From Gammaproteobacteria bacterium (GTDB lineage Bacteria; Pseudomonadota; Gammaproteobacteria; Competibacterales; Competibacteraceae): DNA of 32,963 bases. A model generated the notes under the pieces. The model did not search any database. It was not told the origin of the DNA and worked only from the letters and a program-made list of their open reading frames with translations. Each line of letters begins with the position of its first letter. The stretch's first letter is position 1. The DNA is taken from assembly GCA_003562535.1 (NCBI GenBank), contig PWUP01000245.1:1-32963 (forward strand). The letters are read 5' to 3'. Shown here one piece after another: positions 15,784-23,453 of the stretch. The position numbers and the translations under genes are program-made.

Positions 15784-16571
15784 ATTTACTGGTGGATATT
15801 GGCAATACTCGACTCAAATGGTTGGCGGTAGAAGCGGGTTTAGTGGTTAATCGTGGTCATTTGCTGCATCAAGGCATTGATCCCAAACTCTGGGGGGATC
15901 GGCTATGGAGCCATTTATACCGTCCCCGACAAATTGTGATTGCCAATGTCGCCGGCTCGGAAATCGCTTGGGCGCTGGACAGTTGGTGTTTGCAACATTG
16001 GGCGCTACGCCCACATTTAATCCATGCAGAAGCCGAGCGTTTTGGCATCCGCAACGCCTACACCATGCCAGAAACCTTGGGGGTGGATCGCTGGGCGGCG
16101 ATGATTGGTAGCCATCATTTGGTCAACACCCATTGCACGGTGGTCGATTGCGGCACCGCCGTAACCATTGATGCCCTCACCGCCAATGGCCAACACTTGG
16201 GCGGGGTGATTATTCCGGGTTTACGGTTGATGCACGAAGCCTTATTTCGCAAAACCAGTCAGATTGCTGAACAAGACATGGGCGATATTGTGTACTTAGG
16301 GCGCAACACTCGTGATTGCATTTGGGGAGGTAGCGTGTATGCCATTACGGCAGCCATCGACCGCATCACCGCACAGATGGCGGAGCAGTTTGGCGGCGGC
16401 CCGGTGCAACACCTGCTGACTGGTGGTAATTCCGCCGCCCTGATGCCTTTTTTACAGCGCCAAGACTACCGCTTAGAGCCGGATCTGATTTTTGCCGGTT
16501 TGCGCCATTATTTAGACAATGAACACACACTGGCTCAACCCATTTTGCGCCAAGTGGGCGGAGCCTGTTAA
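15780..16571 (+). CDS. coaX: type III pantothenate kinase
   Basis: 263 residues, normal length. It phosphorylates pantothenate at the first committed step of coenzyme A synthesis. As a member of the acetate kinase/Hsp70 superfamily it shows DIGNTRLKW (6-14) phosphate loop with D6, GVDRWAAM (101-108) pantothenate-binding region, and VVDCGTAVTIDAL (121-133) with D123, then GGVIIPGLRLM. Translational coupling to birA is expected from the ATGA overlap. Together with panC near 4.5 kb it gives two steps of the vitamin B5 to CoA route in this window. Confidence 0.95.
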   Translation: MNLLVDIGNTRLKWLAVEAGLVVNRGHLLHQGIDPKLWGDRLWSHLYRPRQIVIANVAGSEIAWALDSWCLQHWALRPHLIHAEAERFGIRNAYTMPETLGVDRWAAMIGSHHLVNTHCTVVDCGTAVTIDALTANGQHLGGVIIPGLRLMHEALFRKTSQIAEQDMGDIVYLGRNTRDCIWGGSVYAITAAIDRITAQMAEQFGGGPVQHLLTGGNSAALMPFLQRQDYRLEPDLIFAGLRHYLDNEHTLAQPILRQVGGAC

Positions 16572-16673
16572 CCAGCAATTCCAAATTTGCCTTGGCCACC
16601 ACCGCTGTGAGCACCGCCAACCTGAACAGCCTATATGCATTCCGACGCGGGAGCGTCACTGCCATTAACTTTA

Positions 16674-16710
16674 GATGGCAAAGGTGGGCAATGCCCACCC
16701 TACATTAACT
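16674..16710. repeat. 37-base palindromic repeat, copy 1
   Basis: A 37-base unit (starts gatggcaaag, ends ttaact) containing the perfect inverted repeat GGTGGGCA/TGCCCACC around one central A (16683-16699). It recurs at 16757-16793 with a single base difference. It probably belongs to a dispersed intergenic family and could form a strong hairpin between the convergent coaX and FmdB-type genes. Confidence 0.85.
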
Positions 16711-16721
16711 TTATTCAGTAG

Positions 16722-16738
16722 GGCGGGCATGGCCCGCC
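16722..16738. repeat. GC-rich hairpin between the two repeat copies
   Basis: GGCGGGC (16722-16728), ATG spacer, GCCCGCC (16732-16738): a perfect 7-bp stem. It is a diverged relative of the flanking GGTGGGCA palindromes (same layout, preceded by tagg instead of caaa). Confidence 0.7.
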
Positions 16739-16756
16739 AAGTCAAGGGCATTGGAT

Positions 16757-16793
16757 GATGGCAAAGGTGGGCAATGCCCACCCTACCTTAACT
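16757..16793. repeat. 37-base palindromic repeat, copy 2
   Basis: The second copy of the unit at 16674-16710, same orientation, one substitution (C for A near the end). Palindrome at 16766-16782. The two copies are separated by 46 bases. Confidence 0.85.
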
Positions 16794-16830
16794 CCCCCAT
16801 TTATGGGGGAGAGGGCTAGGGTGAGGGGGT
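16792..16830. repeat. CTCCCCCAT/ATGGGGGAG hairpin with G-rich tail
   Basis: A 9-base inverted repeat, CTCCCCCAT (16792-16800) and ATGGGGGAG (16803-16811), with a 2-base centre, followed by agggctagggtgaggg. As I recall, this kind of sequence recurs in many gammaproteobacterial intergenic regions. The tail contains the stop codon (16816-16818) and last three codons of the FmdB-type gene on the minus strand. Confidence 0.7.
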
Positions 16831-17154
16831 CTGAGTGCTGGTTTTGGTTTTTTTAGTACCGTTATCACTGCTTGATTGCTCCGTCTTAGCGGGTGTGGCT
16901 TTGTCGCCCTCTTTAGACGCCGATCCTGACTTAGCATCAGGCTGGGCATCACCCGCTAGATTGCGTTTATTGCCGGATTTAAAATCGGTTTCGTACCAGC
17001 CCCCCCCTTTAAGCCGGAACCCGACAGGGGATAGCAGGCGTTGCAAAGCCGACTGTTCACAGCTCGGACAGTCCGTCAACGTGGGGTCAGAAAATTTCTG
17101 TAACGCTTCTAATTGGTGGCCGCAAGCCGTGCAGCGGTATTCATAAATGGGCAT
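16816..17154 (-). CDS. FmdB-type zinc-ribbon protein
   Basis: 112 residues. The first 50 or so are a typical FmdB/CxxC zinc ribbon: MPIYEYRCTACGH with C8 and C11, then CPSCEQ with C29 and C32, and a LKGGGWYETDF segment that is common in these regulators. The remainder is a low-complexity Ser/Thr/Lys/Gly-rich tail, probably disordered. The last codons and the TAG lie inside a dispersed palindromic repeat, so the extreme C-terminus looks repeat-derived. The family's role is unclear; the zinc site is an inference from the four cysteines. The 194 bases upstream to the next gene show no convincing feature. Confidence 0.85.
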   Translation of the reverse strand: MPIYEYRCTACGHQLEALQKFSDPTLTDCPSCEQSALQRLLSPVGFRLKGGGWYETDFKSGNKRNLAGDAQPDAKSGSASKEGDKATPAKTEQSSSDNGTKKTKTSTQTPSP

Positions 17155-17348
17155 GATTCAGGATTCCCTTTGAGTGGGCAATGGAACGGTTAAATACGTA
17201 TTGCTGTCGCATCATGGGTGCATGTTCACCCGTTTCAATAGCCGCACCCGCATTTTTCAGGTACTGGCTTAATAGGCAAATAGGCTCAACTGCCGGTATC
17301 ATACGAAGCTCATCAACCTAGTGCAGTATTACCGATTATCGAAAAAAT

Positions 17349-18098
17349 ATGAAATATACCGTCTTGTCTTGTCTCATAGTATTATCATTTGGCCTGAGTT
17401 CAACGGCTCAAGCCTTGTGCGAGCAGCCGCCCGGACCACGAGTCACTTGGATAGGGTGTGATAAATCAGGCATGGACCTGAGCGGCGCTAATTTAAACCA
17501 TGCCGTGCTGACCCGTGCCAACCTCAGTGGGGTTAACTTCCAAGAGGCTCGTCTGGATCGGGCTGACTTTGGCAATGCGGATCTAACGGGCGCTGATTTT
17601 TCTTATGCTCAGCTCATCAATACCCGCTTGGTCAGTGCGACCCTTACGGATGCCCGTTTTGTTAATGCCCACATGCCGGGTGTGCGTCTCAGCCGGGCGC
17701 AACTTGCTCAGGTCGATTTCAGTGGTGCGGATATGAGCGGTGCTCAGTTACGGGGCGCTAACCTTGCCGGAGCCTTATTGGTTGGCACCAATTTAAATGA
17801 TGCGGATTTAGATGGCGCGGACCTCAGCGGTGCCGATCTCAGTGGTAGCCAACTGAATCGTGCGTCTTTACGCGGGGCAACCCTAGAAAATACCGTATTA
17901 GTCGAAGCGGATCTGAGCCATGCGCGCATCGACGGCGGCGATTTACTGAATGCTAACTTCACCGATGCCCAATTGTCCCGAGCCAACTTGCATGATACCC
18001 GTATGGACGGCGCAATCTTTGAGGGTGCACGCTTAGACAGCACGATCTGGAGAGATCGGCGCCGCTGCCGCCCTGGCTCGATAGGCCAGTGCGATTAA
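17349..18098 (+). CDS. secreted pentapeptide-repeat protein
   Basis: 249 residues. An N-terminal signal peptide (basic K2, hydrophobic 5-16, likely cut after AQA at 22) is followed by a long run of A(D/N)LxX pentapeptides. These predict a right-handed quadrilateral beta-helix of roughly 35 to 38 repeats. The mature ends carry paired cysteines: C24 and C37 at the start, and the terminal RRRCRPGSIGQCD. This points to disulfide capping in the periplasm. LC at 23-24 is not a lipobox. No enzyme domain is attached, so the function is unknown. It ends 3 bases before the acyltransferase gene and is probably co-transcribed with it. Confidence 0.85.
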   Translation: MKYTVLSCLIVLSFGLSSTAQALCEQPPGPRVTWIGCDKSGMDLSGANLNHAVLTRANLSGVNFQEARLDRADFGNADLTGADFSYAQLINTRLVSATLTDARFVNAHMPGVRLSRAQLAQVDFSGADMSGAQLRGANLAGALLVGTNLNDADLDGADLSGADLSGSQLNRASLRGATLENTVLVEADLSHARIDGGDLLNANFTDAQLSRANLHDTRMDGAIFEGARLDSTIWRDRRRCRPGSIGQCD

Positions 18099-18101
18099 AG
18101 C

Positions 18102-19016
18102 ATGAGCACGGCATCACCTTGGCGTCTAGCGTGGTGGCCACGTTACTGGCTGACTGCGCTAGGCTTAGGGGGACTACGCCTCATGATCATGCTGCCTATC
18201 ACTTGGCAGCAGGCCATAGGGCGGCGCTTAGGCCGCTGGTCGGGCTATTTTCTCAAACGGCGGCTGCGTATTGGGGCGGTCAACCTGGCGTTGTGTTTTC
18301 CTGAACTCAGCGAGACTCAACGGGCTGCCTTGTTGCAACGGCAACTGGAATCGCTCGGTATGGGGGTATTCGAAACGGCCTTAGCGTGGTGGGGAGCATC
18401 GCAACGGCTAGCGCGCCTCGGTGAAGTGGTCGGTCTGGAGCATCTTCACCAAGCCCAAGCCAGCGGACGGGGAATTATACTGCTTACTGCCCATTTCACC
18501 CTGTTGGAAATGGGGGCGCGTTTGCTGTCGGCTCATTTTCAGTTTCATGCCATGTACCGTCCTCAACCCAATCAGTTATTCCATGAATTGATGGATCACA
18601 TTCATCAACACCATTCGGGATTGCCGACGATTACCCAAAATGACATCCGCGCCACGGTACGAGCGCTGAAACAAGGGCGTGCGGTCTGGTACGCCCCCGA
18701 TCATGACTACGGTCGCCAAAGTGTCTTTGTGCCGTTTTTTGGAGTGCCGGCATTAACCATCACCGCCACGTCTCGTTTGGTGCGCATGAGTAACGCGATT
18801 GTTTTGCCTTATTACCCGCAGCGGCTGGCCGATGGTCGTTACCGAGTCACGATTTTACCTGCGCTTGACCCGTTCCCCAGTGGCGATGAAGTGGCCGATA
18901 CCGCTCGCATCAATGCCGTGTTGGAAGACTGCATCCGTCAAGCGCCTGAGCAATACTTATGGTTACATCGGCGTTTTAAGCATCGTCCTCCCGGCCACGC
19001 TTATCCGTATCATTGA
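18102..19016 (+). CDS. LpxL/HtrB-family lysophospholipid or lipid A acyltransferase
   Basis: 304 residues, the usual length for the family. It transfers an acyl chain from acyl-ACP onto a lipid A precursor or a lysophospholipid at the inner membrane. One N-terminal membrane anchor (about 14-34) precedes the catalytic HX4E motif H131-FTLL-E136 in TAHFTLLEMG. MYRPQPN and PDHDYG follow as substrate-site motifs. Late-acyltransferase type is clear; whether it is the lauroyl (LpxL) or myristoyl (LpxM) enzyme or an ornithine-lipid enzyme is not. It is co-directional with the pentapeptide-repeat gene and converges on prlC with 20 bases between stops. Confidence 0.87.
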   Translation: MSTASPWRLAWWPRYWLTALGLGGLRLMIMLPITWQQAIGRRLGRWSGYFLKRRLRIGAVNLALCFPELSETQRAALLQRQLESLGMGVFETALAWWGASQRLARLGEVVGLEHLHQAQASGRGIILLTAHFTLLEMGARLLSAHFQFHAMYRPQPNQLFHELMDHIHQHHSGLPTITQNDIRATVRALKQGRAVWYAPDHDYGRQSVFVPFFGVPALTITATSRLVRMSNAIVLPYYPQRLADGRYRVTILPALDPFPSGDEVADTARINAVLEDCIRQAPEQYLWLHRRFKHRPPGHAYPYH

Positions 19017-19036
19017 CCCGGCACGATAGGGCGGGG

Positions 19037-21088
19037 TTAATCCGCCGCCACTGCAATCCCGCTGTGCCGCAGTAACGGTTCAATCTGCGGTTCCCGTCCC
19101 CGAAACGCCTTAAAGTTGGTCATGGCGTCGCGTGAACCACCAACTTCTAGGATCTGCTGCAAGAAATCTTGACCACTGGCAGGATCAAAAATCCCCTGTT
19201 CTTCAAAGCGCGAGAAGGCATCTGCCGATAAGACTTCCGCCCATTTATAACTGTAATAACCCGCCGCATAACCGCCTGAGAAAATATGCAAAAAGCTGTT
19301 AGCAAACCGATTCCAGTCCGGGGGATGAATCACCGCTACGGCGTCACGCACCGCTTTCAGCGTTGCTTGCACCCGCGCACCCTGCGCTGGGTCATAGTCA
19401 TGGTGTAAGCGCAGATCAAACAGCGCAAACTCTAACTGCCGCAGCAGTTGCAGTGCCGATTGAAAATGCCGCGCCGCCTGCATCCGCTGATACAGGGCCT
19501 CGGGCAGACCTGCACCCGTGTCGATATGCCGCGCCAGCACGTCTAGGGCTTCCTGCGCCCAACACCAGTTTTCCATAAACTGGCTAGGCAGTTCCACCGC
19601 GTCCCACTCAACCCCGTGAATCCCAGCGACGGGGGTATAGTCAATGCGAGTGAGCAGATGATGCAGACCGTGGCCAAACTCGTGAAACAGCGTCAGCACT
19701 TCATTATGGGTGAACAGCGCCGGACGCTCCCCGACCGGTGGGGTGAAATTACAGACCAGATAGGCCACAGGAATTTGCACACCCGCTGCGGTGCGCCGTC
19801 GCGTGACCGCACTGTCCATCCATGCGCCGCCGCGTTTGCCGCTGCGGGCGTATAAATCCAGATAAAAGCGGCCACGCAACTCACCTTCAGCGTCCAGTAA
19901 CCGATAGCCCTGCACTTCGGGATGCCATACCGGCACCTCCGACTCCGGCTCAAAACGAATCCCGAATAAACGTTCGGCGACGGTAAACAGTCCGGCGACC
20001 ACCTGCGGTTGGGGGAAATACGCGCGCAGTTCTTCTTGGGAAATCGCATAGCGGTGCTGGCGGAGTTTTTCCGAATAATAGGCGATATCCCAGGGCGCTA
20101 ATTCCTCCGCCCCATACTGTTCGCGGGCGAAGGCTTGGAGTTCGGCCAAATCGCGCTCCGCCTGGGGTTTGGCACGCACCGCTAAATCCTGCAAAAACTC
20201 CAATACTTGCTCTGGGGTATCGGCCATCTTAGTCGCTAATGAATACTCGGCATAGCTGGCAAAGCCGAGTAACTGCGCAGTTTCGTGGCGCAAGGCTAGA
20301 ATCTCGTCCATCACCGGCGCATTATCCCACTGCCCAGCAGTCGGGCCTTGATCGGAAGCGCGGGTGTTATAAGCCGTATACAGCGCTTCACGCAGAGCGC
20401 GATCATCGGCGTAATTCAGCACGGCGTAATAACAGGGAAATTCCAGATTCAGCAGCCAACCGTCCTGCTGTTTACGCTCGGCATTTTGGCGCAGCAGGGC
20501 CAGACTGGATTCGGGCAAACCGGCCAAGGCTTCGGGTGAGTCGATGCGTTGCTCCCAAGCTTGGGTGGCGTCCAGCACATGGTCCTGAAACTGGGCGCCG
20601 AGCTGAGCTAAGCGCTGCATAATGGCCTTATACCGCGCCTTGGCTTCATCGGCTAATGCCACCCCCGCCAAGCGAAAATCGCGCAGGGCATTGTCGATGA
20701 CTTTACGTTGCGCGGCATCGAGGCGCGGGTATTCATCACCCTCGGCAATCTGTTGATAGGCTTGATACAGCGCATGGTTTTGACCGCGTTCGGTGGCGTA
20801 GTCGCTGAGCTTAGGCAGGCAGGCGTTATAGGCTTGGCGCAGGGCTTCACTGTTCATCACTGAATTCAGATGACTGACGGGTGACCAGGCAAGGTTCAGC
20901 CGCTCATCCATAGCCTCGATGGGGGCGATTAAATTCTCCCAGGTGTAGGTCGCGTTCGCTGCCAATAAAGCGTCCAGTTCAGCACGGTTAGCGCTCAGAA
21001 TCTGCTCAATCGCCGGTTCAACATGCTCGGCACGGATGGCAGCAAAATCAGGAATCGGTTCACCGGTCAGCAGGGGATTATTCATCAT
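19037..21088 (-). CDS. prlC: oligopeptidase A (M3 metallopeptidase)
   Basis: 683 residues from the first of two tandem ATGs (21086-21088), close to E. coli PrlC. GAGAG lies just upstream, and more distal in-frame starts would extend into tatD. A cytoplasmic zinc peptidase that clears signal peptides and other short peptides. The zinc motif is HEFGH (H469, E470, H473) within LTLFHEFGHGLHHLLT. The helical N-terminal half and NPLLTGEPIPDF start are typical. It overlaps the tatD end by 11 bases and is the last gene of the squalene synthase-tatD-prlC run. Confidence 0.96.
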   Translation of the reverse strand: MMNNPLLTGEPIPDFAAIRAEHVEPAIEQILSANRAELDALLAANATYTWENLIAPIEAMDERLNLAWSPVSHLNSVMNSEALRQAYNACLPKLSDYATERGQNHALYQAYQQIAEGDEYPRLDAAQRKVIDNALRDFRLAGVALADEAKARYKAIMQRLAQLGAQFQDHVLDATQAWEQRIDSPEALAGLPESSLALLRQNAERKQQDGWLLNLEFPCYYAVLNYADDRALREALYTAYNTRASDQGPTAGQWDNAPVMDEILALRHETAQLLGFASYAEYSLATKMADTPEQVLEFLQDLAVRAKPQAERDLAELQAFAREQYGAEELAPWDIAYYSEKLRQHRYAISQEELRAYFPQPQVVAGLFTVAERLFGIRFEPESEVPVWHPEVQGYRLLDAEGELRGRFYLDLYARSGKRGGAWMDSAVTRRRTAAGVQIPVAYLVCNFTPPVGERPALFTHNEVLTLFHEFGHGLHHLLTRIDYTPVAGIHGVEWDAVELPSQFMENWCWAQEALDVLARHIDTGAGLPEALYQRMQAARHFQSALQLLRQLEFALFDLRLHHDYDPAQGARVQATLKAVRDAVAVIHPPDWNRFANSFLHIFSGGYAAGYYSYKWAEVLSADAFSRFEEQGIFDPASGQDFLQQILEVGGSRDAMTNFKAFRGREPQIEPLLRHSGIAVAAD

Positions 21089-21905
21089 TTGGTCTCTCAA
21101 AGGGTTGACGGAAAAACAACTGCTGGCTATTGCGGTACGCATGACTGAGCACGGTATCTATCGTCACCGCCTTGGTCTCGGCGATTTTTTCAGCAATAAA
21201 CGGTAAATAAAACGGGGCATTTTCTCGGCCACGATAGGGGGCTGGCGTCAAATACGGGGCATCGGTTTCCAGTAGTAACCGCTCCATCGGGGTTAGACGT
21301 ACGCTATCGCGGACATTTTCGGCTTTATTGAACGTGCAAATGCCGTTAAATCCGAGATAAAAACCCGCTTCCAGCGCAAATTCAGCCAATTCTGGCCCAG
21401 CGGTAAAACTATGAATCACGCCTTTACGCGGCAAGTCGTTGACAAAATCAGCCAATACCGCACGGGTATCGGCATCGGCATCGCGGGTATGAATCACCAC
21501 CGGCAAGGCGTATTCAACCGCCAGCGTCAATTGCCGGACAAAGGCATGGCGCTGGCTGCGGCGGTCGCTGTGGTCGTAATAGTAATCTAATCCCGTCTCG
21601 CCGACAGCGACTACCTGGTCATGGCTGAAACTCTGGCGTAAGCGCTGTTCTACAGTGGCGTCATATTCATTGGCCTGATGCGGATGCACCCCTTGGGTAC
21701 ACCAAACTTGAGGATGTTGGGCGCTAATGGCCAATACGGTGTCGAGATTACTCGGCGATACGGCAATGGTAATCACCCGCTCAATGCCGACCTCAGCGGC
21801 ACGAGCCAGCACCTGATCCACCGGCGTTTTGAGATAATCCAAATGACAGTGGGTTTCAATCAGAGGGTAATTCAGGTGGGGAATAGTCGGTGGTTTACGA
21901 CTCAT
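21078..21905 (-). CDS. tatD: TatD/YcfH-family metal-dependent deoxyribonuclease
   Basis: 275 residues. A TIM-barrel amidohydrolase-type DNase with metal ligands in ETHCHLDY (18-25), VGETGLDYYY (about 101-110), VIHTRDAD (about 136-143) and LLLETDAPYLTP (about 210-221). The family includes 3'-5' exonucleases active in DNA repair and turnover. GGAG sits 7 bases before the ATG. The paralog group (TatD, YcfH or YjjV) cannot be fixed with certainty; length and motifs fit TatD/YcfH. Confidence 0.9.
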   Translation of the reverse strand: MSRKPPTIPHLNYPLIETHCHLDYLKTPVDQVLARAAEVGIERVITIAVSPSNLDTVLAISAQHPQVWCTQGVHPHQANEYDATVEQRLRQSFSHDQVVAVGETGLDYYYDHSDRRSQRHAFVRQLTLAVEYALPVVIHTRDADADTRAVLADFVNDLPRKGVIHSFTAGPELAEFALEAGFYLGFNGICTFNKAENVRDSVRLTPMERLLLETDAPYLTPAPYRGRENAPFYLPFIAEKIAETKAVTIDTVLSHAYRNSQQLFFRQPFERPNDE

Positions 21906-21924
21906 CGCATGACTCCATAATGGA

Positions 21925-22983
21925 TTAACGAGGCAAGCGGGTACCTAAAAGGTAGAATAGCCCTCTCAGTAAACGATCATGCCGCACGGCCACACGAGTG
22001 GTGGCAATGGTCATGCCTACGGCGCGGCGAGCAATTTTAACCTCATGACCGCTGCGAAAATCCCGCTGTCGATTAATATTACGCAATGTCAGCATTGCCA
22101 TACCAATCGCCCAGAGGCAAAAGCGGCGGATGCCCACTTCATGCGCGGGGATCAGTAAAGTGTAACGTAAAGCGCTGTGTAAATGACGGTGCGCCATAGC
22201 AATCAGCCGTTCTAAACCCTGACTGAAGGCCGCAGAGTATTGAGTGATATCAGTGTCTGCCAATACCAAGCCGTGGGCGGCAAACACATCACGCGGTAAC
22301 CAACACACACCACGCGCCCGATCATCCCAAATATCTTTAAGAATATTGGTCATCTGTAAGCCCTGACCAAACTCAACCGCCAGTGGCATCAGTGCAGCCC
22401 GCTGGTGGGCAATGGCGGGTGAATAATCGCAGAATAAGCGGGTCAGCATCTCACCCACGACCCCGGCAACATGGTAGCAATAACGGTCTAAATGGGCGCA
22501 ATCATTTAATCCGGCCAAGCTCCCCACCGCTTGGAACTCCATCATGCCCTCGGCCATCACCTCGACACAATGACTGAGCGCCGCGCGCTGCTCAGCATTA
22601 AAACGCTGGGTCATGGCAATGACTCGTGGCGTCTGCCGGATCAGCTCATGCTCAGCGGCCAAGGTGTGTTGCGAAAGCTGTGCCGCCAGACCCTCAGCAA
22701 ATGCCTGTACCGTCGCTTGGCCGTGCAGCGCAGCGACAAATTGCCGACAAAACTCACGCTTAGCTACCGCACTTAGGGTTGGTTCGTCTTCAATGGTATC
22801 GACAATTCGACATAATAAATAGGCATTACCGACCACAAGACCCAGTGGTTCAGGAAGTTGGGGGATTGTCAGGGCAAAAGTGCGTGATACACCCTGTAAT
22901 AACTCATCTTGCAGCCGCCGGTCCGCAGTCGCTACGTCCGCATCGGGTACTGCAGAAACAAAAGACTGGGTCGGTAAAGTCAC
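21925..22983 (-). CDS. squalene/phytoene synthase family protein, probably squalene synthase
   Basis: 352 residues from a GTG. A trans-isoprenyl head-to-head synthase with both aspartate-rich motifs: DTIED (62-66) after CRIV, and DIWDD (217-221) in NILKDIWDDRARG. The N-terminal VSRTFALTIPQLPEPLGLVVG resembles the one-enzyme, eukaryote-like squalene synthases found in some gammaproteobacteria more than HpnC/HpnD. The product would be squalene from two farnesyl diphosphates, a sterol or hopanoid precursor. No cyclase or hpn genes are in the window and no carotenoid genes, so the assignment rests on the protein alone. It leads the tatD-prlC run (19-base gap). Confidence 0.8.
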   Translation of the reverse strand: MTLPTQSFVSAVPDADVATADRRLQDELLQGVSRTFALTIPQLPEPLGLVVGNAYLLCRIVDTIEDEPTLSAVAKREFCRQFVAALHGQATVQAFAEGLAAQLSQHTLAAEHELIRQTPRVIAMTQRFNAEQRAALSHCVEVMAEGMMEFQAVGSLAGLNDCAHLDRYCYHVAGVVGEMLTRLFCDYSPAIAHQRAALMPLAVEFGQGLQMTNILKDIWDDRARGVCWLPRDVFAAHGLVLADTDITQYSAAFSQGLERLIAMAHRHLHSALRYTLLIPAHEVGIRRFCLWAIGMAMLTLRNINRQRDFRSGHEVKIARRAVGMTIATTRVAVRHDRLLRGLFYLLGTRLPR

Positions 22984-23031
22984 AGTTGAGTTGAGCGCTG
23001 CAAGGCGGTACGGTGAATGAAACCATCATAA

Positions 23032-23056
23032 AAAAGCCCCGCTAAGCGGGGCTTTT
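23032..23056 (-). terminator. intrinsic terminator of the cold-shock gene
   Basis: A perfect 11-bp inverted repeat AAAAGCCCCGC / GCGGGGCTTTT with a 3-base loop, 17 bases beyond the csp stop. On the minus strand the stem runs straight into a stretch of six T. It also insulates the squalene synthase gene that begins at 22983. Confidence 0.9.
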
Positions 23057-23072
23057 CTGAACGACAGACATA

Positions 23073-23279
23073 TTACAAGGCGCGTATTTGAGTCGCCTGC
23101 ATGCCTTTAGGACTGCGGGTCGCTATAAACTCGACTTTCTGACCTTCTTTCAGGGTTTTGAAACCACTGCCCTGAATTTCTTTGAAGTGGGCGAACAAAT
23201 CTTCGCCACCATCAGTAGGAGAGATGAAGCCGAAACCTTTGGCTTCGTTGAACCATTTTACGGTACCAGTAGTGCTCAC
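23073..23279 (-). CDS. cold-shock domain protein (CspA family)
   Basis: 68 residues, one complete cold-shock domain. The RNA-binding motifs are KGFGFI (RNP1, residues 14-19) and DLFAHF (RNP2, 27-32). It begins MSTTGTVKWFN and ends QATQIRAL, as in CspA/CspE-type RNA chaperones that melt mRNA structure. The start is GTG; an in-frame stop lies four codons upstream, which fixes it. The promoter and terminator flank it as a single-gene transcript. Confidence 0.94.
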   Translation of the reverse strand: MSTTGTVKWFNEAKGFGFISPTDGGEDLFAHFKEIQGSGFKTLKEGQKVEFIATRSPKGMQATQIRAL

Positions 23280-23310
23280 TTTGATGCTTTAGCCTTTGCA
23301 ACTTTTGAAA

Positions 23311-23340
23311 AATATAGCGCGAAACGAGTTATTATCGCAA
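23311..23340 (-). promoter_or_regulatory. probable promoter of the cold-shock gene
   Basis: On the minus strand TTGCGA (23335-23340), 18 bases, TATATT (23311-23316, 5 of 6). The predicted leader is only about 25 bases, so the long thermosensor 5' leader of E. coli cspA does not appear to be present. Confidence 0.45.
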
Positions 23341-23453
23341 CCCCGCTACCTCTTTAAACCGAACCATGTCGGCCTTGCGTTTCAGCCCTAATGGCGATTC
23401 ATGCCGTCGGTTAAAACGCTGTGGTGGATATTAGCGTTATTTCCAGTCGTCTG

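Noticed and set aside
16674..16793. CRISPR array
   Set aside because: Only two direct copies with one spacer-like interval, strong internal dyad symmetry and no cas genes; these are intergenic palindromic repeats.
19030..19046. GGCGG/CCGCC inverted repeat between lpxL-like and prlC as a terminator
   Set aside because: The stem is only 5 bp, it overlaps the prlC stop and last codons, and no T-run follows in either direction.
20239..20622. A 127-codon plus-strand frame opposite prlC
   Set aside because: It is antisense to the conserved M3 peptidase, with arginine- and proline-rich composition typical of a shadow frame.
23415..23438. AACGCT/AGCGTT inverted repeat after pyk as a terminator
   Set aside because: A 6-bp AT-containing stem with a 12-base loop and only a short T stretch on the minus strand; too weak to call.
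23280..23453. Long cold-shock thermosensor leader
   Set aside because: A good promoter lies within about 60 bases of the start codon, leaving a leader of only about 25 bases.
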